Assembly: GCA_964485235.1 (NCBI GenBank)
Contig: CAZAIO010000021.1
Span: 1 to 27,457, forward strand
Length of the DNA: 27,457 bases
Reading direction: 5' to 3'
From: CAZAIO01 sp964485235
GTDB taxonomy: Bacteria; Chloroflexota; Dehalococcoidia; GIF9; UBA5629
Both the position numbers and the translations under genes were made by a program. The notes below the pieces were generated by a model, which was not told where the DNA came from, did no database searches, and worked only from the letters and a program-made list of their open reading frames with translations. Below, piece by piece: positions 22,413-27,457 of this stretch (positions are counted from its first letter, which is position 1; the number at the start of each line of letters is the position of its first letter).

Positions 22413-24332
22413 TTAGACTTCCCGGAACTCGCCTTCTACTGTGCCTTCGTCTCCACCTTCGGTTCCTCCGCCTTCGGACGGGCCTTCCGCTCCTCCACCC
22501 GGAGCCTCTCCGCCTGGAGGTGGTGTGCCTGCCTGCTGGTAGACCGCCGAGCCGATCTTCTGCATCAGCTCCGACAGCTCTTTCGCGGCACTGCGTATGA
22601 TGTCGTTATCGCTCCCCTGTAATGCCGAGCGGGCAGCGGCGACCTTGCCTTCTATCTCTCCCTTTAAGTCCGCTGGGACTTTGTCTCCCTGCTCGCGCAG
22701 GACACGTTCTACAGTATAGATAAGGCTGTCGCATTCATTCCGTGCTTCGATTCCCTCTTTCTTTTTGGAGTCTTCTGAGGCATGGGCTTCGGCTTCGCGC
22801 GCCATTTTGTCGATCTCTTCTTTGCTCAGACCGCTGGATGCTGTAATGGTGATCTTCTGTTCCTTGCCTGTCCCCTTATCCTGGGCACGGACATTCAGAA
22901 TGCCGTTCGCATCGATATCGAATGTAACTTCGATCTGAGGTACGCCGCGCGGCGCTGGTAAAATACCGTCCAGAATAAACCGTCCGAGGCTGCGGTTATC
23001 GGCAGCCATCGGCCGCTCGCCCTGGAGGATATTGATTTCAACGCTCGGCTGGTTGTCCGCCGCAGTGCTGAATACCTGGCTTTTCGACGTGGGTATTGTC
23101 GTGTTGCGCGGGATAAGCGCAGTGGCAACGCCACCCAGTGTTTCAATACTGAGCGTGAGCGGCGTCACATCGAGCAGCAGTACTTCGCGGACATCTCCCT
23201 TCAGGACTCCTGCCTGAATGGCAGCTCCGAGTGCAACTGCCTCATCGGGATTAACGCCCTTTATGGGCTCCTTGCCGAAAAATTGTCGTACTATTTCCTG
23301 GACCTTGAGCATCCTCGTCGAACCTCCCACGAGTACAACGTCGGTAATCTGTGCCGTAGAAAGGTTGGCGTCTTTCAGTGCCTGTTTGCACGGCTCGATG
23401 CTTTTTTCCAGTATATCGATGGTAAGCTGTTCGAGCTTTGCCCTGGTCAGATTGATGTTCAGGTGTTTGGGGCCTGACGCATCTGCTGTAATGAAAGGCA
23501 GGTTGATATCGGTCTGTGCCACGGTAGAGAGCTCGCGTTTGGCTTTTTCCGCTGCATCCTTGAGCCGCTGTAACGCCATTCTGTCCTGATGCAGGTCTAT
23601 GCCCGATTCTTTCTTGAACTCTTCGCAGAGCCAGTCCATAACCCTGAGGTCTATATCATCACCGCCAAGGTGCGTATCGCCGTTGGTTGCTTTGACCTGG
23701 AAAGTGCCTTCTCCCAATTCGAGGATCGAAATATCGAAAGTACCTCCACCGAGGTCATATACCGCAATCGTCTCATCCTTCTTTTTGTCGAGCCCGTATG
23801 CCAGTGCCGATGCCGTAGGCTCGTTGATGATGCGGATCACGTTAAGCCCTGCAATCGTACCGGCGTCTTTTGTTGCCTGCCGTTGACTGTCATTGAAATA
23901 TGCAGGTACCGTAATAACCGCGTCGGTAACTTTCTCACCCAGATACGCCTCCGCGTCCGCCTTTAATTTTTGCAGTATCATTGCGGACACTTCAGGCGGG
24001 CTAAATTCTTTACCGCCCATCATCACCTTTGCGTCGCCGTTGGACGCTTCGACGATTTTATAAGGCAGGCGCTTGATGTCTTGCTGGACGATGGGGTCCT
24101 TAAATTTACGGCCCATGAGCCTCTTGATGCTATAAACGGTATTTTCCGGGTTGGTAACCGCCTGCCGTTTGGCAAGAAGCCCGACCATGCGTTCGCCTTT
24201 TTTGTCTATGGCGACTACCGACGGAGTAAGCCTTTCCCCTTCCGTATTCGTGATGATTTTCGGGTCTCCTCCCTCGATGACTGCCACAGCGCTGAATGTA
24301 GTTCCAAGGTCAATTCCTACTGTTCTTCCCAT
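22413..24332 (-). CDS. dnaK: Chaperone DnaK (Hsp70)
   Basis: A 639-residue Hsp70 chaperone that binds exposed hydrophobic segments in an ATP-dependent cycle with GrpE and a J-protein. The ATPase domain (1-380) has GIDLGTTFSAVAV, VITVPAYFNDSQRQATKDAG, IINEPTASALAYGLD, YDLGGGTFDISIL and VGGSTRM. The linker DVREVLLLDVTPLTLSIETLGG leads to the substrate domain, then a helical lid and a Gly/Pro/Glu-rich tail ending EGEFREV. Start ATG 24332 follows AAGGAGG. It is the last gene of the operon; no dnaJ follows, and a strong terminator stands after it. Confidence 0.99.
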   Translation of the reverse strand: MGRTVGIDLGTTFSAVAVIEGGDPKIITNTEGERLTPSVVAIDKKGERMVGLLAKRQAVTNPENTVYSIKRLMGRKFKDPIVQQDIKRLPYKIVEASNGDAKVMMGGKEFSPPEVSAMILQKLKADAEAYLGEKVTDAVITVPAYFNDSQRQATKDAGTIAGLNVIRIINEPTASALAYGLDKKKDETIAVYDLGGGTFDISILELGEGTFQVKATNGDTHLGGDDIDLRVMDWLCEEFKKESGIDLHQDRMALQRLKDAAEKAKRELSTVAQTDINLPFITADASGPKHLNINLTRAKLEQLTIDILEKSIEPCKQALKDANLSTAQITDVVLVGGSTRMLKVQEIVRQFFGKEPIKGVNPDEAVALGAAIQAGVLKGDVREVLLLDVTPLTLSIETLGGVATALIPRNTTIPTSKSQVFSTAADNQPSVEINILQGERPMAADNRSLGRFILDGILPAPRGVPQIEVTFDIDANGILNVRAQDKGTGKEQKITITASSGLSKEEIDKMAREAEAHASEDSKKKEGIEARNECDSLIYTVERVLREQGDKVPADLKGEIEGKVAAARSALQGSDNDIIRSAAKELSELMQKIGSAVYQQAGTPPPGGEAPGGGAEGPSEGGGTEGGDEGTVEGEFREV

Positions 24333-24386
24333 ATTCTCCTCCTTATTGATTAGCTGATTGCATTACACATTTATTAAAGATTTATA

Positions 24387-24938
24387 TTAGTCGGTATTGC
24401 TTTCTTCATTTCCCTTTCCCACCACCACTTGAGAGGGTCTTAGTACTCTGTCTTTGAACGTATAACCTTTTTGCGTTTCTTCCAGTACGATTCCTTCCTC
24501 GCCTTTTATATGGGCGATCGCGTCGTGATAACGCGGATCGAAGCATTTGCCCACACAATCGATCCCGCAAAGCCCCTGGGTCTCCATAATGTTCTCAAGC
24601 TTGCGGTATATTAAACGTATTCCTTCGATCCAGTCCTGGCCTTCCAGTTCCTCCGGAAGAGAGTCGAACGCGCGTCTGAAATCGTCTATTACCGGCAGAA
24701 GGTTCAGGATAAGTGTGGAACAGACCGAAACGCCTATTTCGTTTTTCTCCTGTTCTGCACGCTTTTTATAGTTACTGAAATCTGCTTCCGCCCTTTGCCA
24801 GTTTTCTTTGAATTTCTCCGCTTTTTCCTTTAAGTCATACAGCACTTGCTCAAATTGTTCCGTTCCGGGTTCCCCGGCTGCCGCCGGTTGGGCATTGTCC
24901 GGTTCATGTACATCGTCTTTTCTTTCTCTCTTCGTCAA
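24387..24938 (-). CDS. grpE: Nucleotide exchange factor GrpE
   Basis: A 183-residue DnaK cochaperone that releases ADP. An N-terminal low-complexity stretch is followed by the long dimerising helix (about 25-75; NWQRAEADFSNYKKRAEQEK is typical) and the C-terminal beta-domain with FDPRYHDAIAHIKGEEG and GYTFKDRVLRPSQVVVGKG, the conserved end of the family. Start is TTG 24938, with AAAGGAG 7 nt upstream. It is between hrcA (24-nt gap) and dnaK (54-nt gap). Confidence 0.97.
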   Translation of the reverse strand: MTKRERKDDVHEPDNAQPAAAGEPGTEQFEQVLYDLKEKAEKFKENWQRAEADFSNYKKRAEQEKNEIGVSVCSTLILNLLPVIDDFRRAFDSLPEELEGQDWIEGIRLIYRKLENIMETQGLCGIDCVGKCFDPRYHDAIAHIKGEEGIVLEETQKGYTFKDRVLRPSQVVVGKGNEESNTD

Positions 24939-24962
24939 TGTCCCTCTCCTTTATTGCGGATT

Positions 24963-25994
24963 TTAGTCTTCGCTGTAGATACCGGATATTAAATAGCTTA
25001 GAATGTCGGACACATAGTTTACCGCGGATATAGCCTTCTGATAGTCCATCCTGGTAGGGCCGATGATTCCCAGGGCGCCGTCGAGTTTCCGGGGAACTCC
25101 ATAACGGCCGAGCACCAGGCTCAGATCATTAAGTGCCGTTGCATTGCTTTCATTGCCTATCACAACCTGAATCTTGTTATGGCCGTATATCTTTGTCAGC
25201 ACGGGCCTGAGCCAGTCGCCGGCTTCCATCATTTCCATAATACCGAGCATTTTTGCTTTATCGACAAATTCAGGTTGTCCCAGCATTAACCGTACGCCCT
25301 CTATATGGGGCCTGTTATATCCGGAGCGTTCCTCTGCAACCATCGCGTCCATTATTGCTTCTGTAATACGCTGTTCCTCGACGCTTGAATTCTGCATAAG
25401 ACGCGAGATTTCAGAACTGGTATGGCCGGAATATATATCGTTCATCCTGTTAGCGATTGTTGTGAGCCGTTCCTGTGTGACCGGCTCGTTAAACGATACC
25501 AGTTGTTGCTTGATCATTGTTTCGCTGAAAACAATGATCATCATTGCAAGAAAATCATTCAAAGAAATCAGTTCGATATGTTTAAACGTACATTTATTTG
25601 CCTTGGGAAATGTGACCAGGGCTGCATTTCCAACCAAGTTCGAAAGGAGCAGCGCCGCCATTTTTAACCACCGGTCCATTTCTTCTTCTATCTGGTCGAA
25701 TAGCTCCCGAATGTGAAGCTGGTCTTCCACAGGAAGAGCCTGTTCACCGGAAATCGACTCGACATAAAAACGGTACGCCCTGTCGAGAGGAATACACCCG
25801 GCGGAGGTATGCGGCCTGCTGATATATCCTTCTTCCTCGAGGTGCGCCATATCGTTACGTATGGTTGCAGGACTGACGCCCAGATTATAGCGGCGGAATA
25901 TTATATCCGATGAGATAGGCGCTGCCGAAGCAATATAATCACGCACTATTATTTTAAGTATATTCGCCCTTCGTTGTGTTAAATTTACCTTCAT
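24963..25994 (-). CDS. hrcA: Heat-inducible transcription repressor HrcA
   Basis: A 343-residue repressor that binds CIRCE and controls class I heat-shock genes. The N-terminal winged helix (1-75) has RRANILKIIVRDYI and SPATIRNDMAHLEEEGYISRPHTSAG. The normally conserved GRIPTDKGYR stretch reads GCIPLDRAYR here, with a Cys in place of Arg. The GAF-like middle and the C-terminal GALGIIGPTRMDYQKAISAVNYVSDIL are typical. I start it at ATG 25994, which lies just after the CIRCE element; an in-frame GTG at 26003 falls inside CIRCE. The gene should repress its own operon. Confidence 0.97.
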   Translation of the reverse strand: MKVNLTQRRANILKIIVRDYIASAAPISSDIIFRRYNLGVSPATIRNDMAHLEEEGYISRPHTSAGCIPLDRAYRFYVESISGEQALPVEDQLHIRELFDQIEEEMDRWLKMAALLLSNLVGNAALVTFPKANKCTFKHIELISLNDFLAMMIIVFSETMIKQQLVSFNEPVTQERLTTIANRMNDIYSGHTSSEISRLMQNSSVEEQRITEAIMDAMVAEERSGYNRPHIEGVRLMLGQPEFVDKAKMLGIMEMMEAGDWLRPVLTKIYGHNKIQVVIGNESNATALNDLSLVLGRYGVPRKLDGALGIIGPTRMDYQKAISAVNYVSDILSYLISGIYSED

Positions 25995-25996
25995 TT

Positions 25997-26023
25997 TTAG
26001 CACTCTCTGGTCTCGACTGCTAA
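25997..26023. promoter_or_regulatory. CIRCE operator (HrcA binding site)
   Basis: TTAGCACTC, a 9-nt spacer and GACTGCTAA match the CIRCE consensus TTAGCACTC-N9-GAGTGCTAA at 17 of 18 arm positions. It sits between the promoter and the hrcA ATG, ending 2 nt before it, and contains the purine-rich ribosome site, so HrcA binding could block both initiation steps. Confidence 0.95.
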
Positions 26024-26028
26024 CTTTT

Positions 26029-26062
26029 ATTATAATGTAGCATCTTATTTATACAATGTCAA
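26029..26062 (-). promoter_or_regulatory. Promoter of hrcA-grpE-dnaK
   Basis: On the minus strand a consensus TATAAT (26034-26029) has TTGTAT 16 nt upstream; a consensus TTGACA (26062-26057) also pairs at 17 nt with TACATT. Two overlapping promoters are possible. CIRCE follows directly downstream. Confidence 0.7.
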
Positions 26063-26085
26063 AGGGCAATCAGATATGCATTAAT

Positions 26086-26118
26086 GAAAAAATAAGGCGG
26101 CTTTTATGCCGCCTTATT
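26086..26118 (-). terminator. Intrinsic terminator after the PKD lipoprotein gene
   Basis: Perfect 11-bp arms AATAAGGCGGC / GCCGCCTTATT around a 6-nt loop, with a T-run on the minus strand, 24 nt after the lipoprotein stop. It insulates the heat-shock operon from the upstream gene. Confidence 0.92.
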
Positions 26119-26142
26119 TACCAACAAAATCAAACAAAGTTG

Positions 26143-27327
26143 TTATTCTGTGTACGATACCTCGAGCACAAGGTCAGACCATTGTATCCATTCTGAGATA
26201 CCGTTGCCGTTGTTCGGAACTCCGAAAAGCGCTTCGATCTGGAAACGTTTGGCTCCGGACTTCACCTGCCACGCTACTTCCTCGGTAACGTCGACAATTG
26301 TCGGTTGTGTGAACATAGATGCCTGGGCATGTGAAAGGCCTGTTCCGATAATATTATAGTTCGGTAAACCTTCGCCGTATTTTACCTGGAGGAGTTTAAG
26401 CCCGTTAAGCGAGTTCGATCCGACTTTGGTAAACGGTTCGCCGACGATCTCGGAGGGACCGAAGATAAGCTTTGCCTCTTTGATCTCTGTTCGCTGTAAA
26501 CTGAAGATATTGAAGCTCCAGAACGCACGGTACGGAGTTTCTTTAGAATCATCTCCCGCACGTGTTTTTGTAAGGTCTTTGTCGTTTGGAGAGACGGTGC
26601 CCGTCTCTTCATCGATGGTGTTCAAGGTCACCGTTTTCATCGCAGAACCTACGGTTACCAGAACATTATTCTTTGATTCACCGCCTTTTCCGTCACTCAC
26701 CACGACTGTGATCTCGAACGTGCCTGTTTTTCGCGGCGCCATCCATGTGATCTCATCGCCGACGCCGGTGATATCCCCGTCGCTTGCCGACCATGTGAAC
26801 CTCACTGTGTCGCCGTCAGGATCGTTCGCGGCACAGGTAATTATAGACGAGCCGCCGAGTCCTACCAGGTTGGGCTTTGCAACCAGGTCGGTAATCACCG
26901 GGTTCTGGTTTGCGATGACCGAAATTACCACCGTAGAATTTACAGAACCGCCCTTGCCGTCTTCTACTTCTACAGTTACTTCATAGTCTCCATACTGGCT
27001 CGGCGCGACCCACACAATAAGCGACTCGTTGGTCGTGCCGCTGAACTTTCCTCCGTTCGTCGACCATGTATAGCGCACCTTGTCTCCATCCGGGTCCGAT
27101 GCGACGCAGCGTATTTCAGTTGAATTTGTTGCAGCTACACTTGATTGAGCAGCTGTCAGGCTCGATATGACCGGCGGCTGGTTGTCGCCTATATGGCTGC
27201 TGCCTGAGCTTGAAGGTTTAGACGGTTCTTCACTACCGCCTTTGTTACACGCGACAGTTCCGACCACAAAACAAAGCGCTAATATTAATAACATTCTTGA
27301 TAAAATTGTAAGCCCTTTTTTCTTCAT
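26143..27327 (-). CDS. PKD-domain lipoprotein with C-terminal beta-rich domain
   Basis: A 394-residue exported protein. Residues 1-26 are a signal peptide, with lipobox TVAC and lipid attachment expected at Cys27. A Ser/Pro/Gly linker leads to two PKD-like domains (about 50-137 and 139-227), each with an NxPVI opening, ASDPDGD/ANDPDGD, a TW strand and VEDGKGG/VSDGKGG. Residues 230-394 form a third, beta-rich domain with AFWSFNIFSLQRTEIKEAKLIF, VDVTEEVAWQ and a final WSDLVLEVSY, which recalls DNRLRE-like carbohydrate- or surface-associated modules. The role is probably adhesion or binding at the cell surface; no enzyme motif is visible. Start ATG 27327 follows AAGGAGG. It is a single-gene unit bounded by a terminator. 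Confidence 0.88.
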   Translation of the reverse strand: MKKKGLTILSRMLLILALCFVVGTVACNKGGSEEPSKPSSSGSSHIGDNQPPVISSLTAAQSSVAATNSTEIRCVASDPDGDKVRYTWSTNGGKFSGTTNESLIVWVAPSQYGDYEVTVEVEDGKGGSVNSTVVISVIANQNPVITDLVAKPNLVGLGGSSIITCAANDPDGDTVRFTWSASDGDITGVGDEITWMAPRKTGTFEITVVVSDGKGGESKNNVLVTVGSAMKTVTLNTIDEETGTVSPNDKDLTKTRAGDDSKETPYRAFWSFNIFSLQRTEIKEAKLIFGPSEIVGEPFTKVGSNSLNGLKLLQVKYGEGLPNYNIIGTGLSHAQASMFTQPTIVDVTEEVAWQVKSGAKRFQIEALFGVPNNGNGISEWIQWSDLVLEVSYTE

Positions 27328-27426
27328 AACGACCTCCTTCAGATGGACCGGTTAAATATGTACTTTTATTCAATTATATATACAATAGTGCACCGCGTTT
27401 CTATATAGCGAAATCATCAACCCCTA

Positions 27427-27456
27427 ATTATATCCTATTGTCGACGATATTGTCTT
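27427..27456 (-). promoter_or_regulatory. Possible promoter of the PKD lipoprotein gene
   Basis: On the minus strand AAGACA (27456-27451) and TATAAT (27432-27427) are 18 nt apart. A second TATAAT at 27378-27373 is nearer to the gene but has no good -35. Either could be used. Confidence 0.35.
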
Positions 27457-27457
27457 T

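Noticed and set aside
1..27457. CRISPR arrays, insertion sequences, tRNA or rRNA genes
   Set aside because: No regularly spaced direct repeats, transposase motifs or recognisable tRNA or rRNA sequence was seen on either strand by reading.

Overview
The window looks like a piece of an anaerobic bacterial chromosome, most probably a Chloroflexota (Dehalococcoidia-like) lineage. The bacterial evidence is direct: Shine-Dalgarno sites, sigma-70-type promoters, and an hrcA-grpE-dnaK operon with a CIRCE operator. The lineage guess is inference. It rests on proline/threonine-rich lipoprotein linkers, an archaeal-order A/V-type ATPase, benzoyl-CoA-reductase-like genes and an FHA-winged-helix regulator. 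No tRNA, rRNA, CRISPR array or insertion sequence was recognised. Almost everything lies on the minus strand; only a DUF169 gene and a MarR gene are on the plus strand.

Layout from left to right. (1) 1-2551: a minus-strand TRAP transporter operon dctP-dctQ-dctM, with dctM cut by the window edge. A 506-nt AT-rich region carrying a strong promoter and palindromes separates it from a divergent DUF169 gene and a MarR-type regulator. (2) 4426-5118: an FHA-winged-helix regulator with its own promoter. (3) 5246-14330: a nine-gene A/V-type ATPase operon in the order H-I-K-E-C-F-A-B-D, followed by an overlapping archaeal-type UPF0216 (DUF61) gene. The proteolipid keeps all the residues that bind Na+ in Enterococcus NtpK, so the enzyme may be sodium-coupled; this would fit with the TRAP transporter, a family that is usually sodium-driven.

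(4) 14732-22123: the most unusual region. It encodes a short-chain dehydrogenase, two tandem DegV/FakB-like fatty-acid-binding proteins, two 2-hydroxyacyl-CoA dehydratase/benzoyl-CoA reductase core subunits, two BadF/BadG-type radical-generating ATPase subunits (the second fused to a ferredoxin domain), and an acyl carrier protein. All are co-directional between one good promoter and a possible terminator. The four-subunit core resembles class I benzoyl-CoA reductase, but no ring-hydration or ring-cleavage genes accompany it. The FakB-like and ACP genes instead suggest ATP-driven radical chemistry on an acyl chain or lipid. This is a hypothesis.

(5) 22413-26062: hrcA-grpE-dnaK with CIRCE and a strong terminator directly after dnaK, so dnaJ is not in this operon. 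(6) 26143-27327: a secreted lipoprotein with two PKD-like domains and an unassigned C-terminal beta-rich domain.
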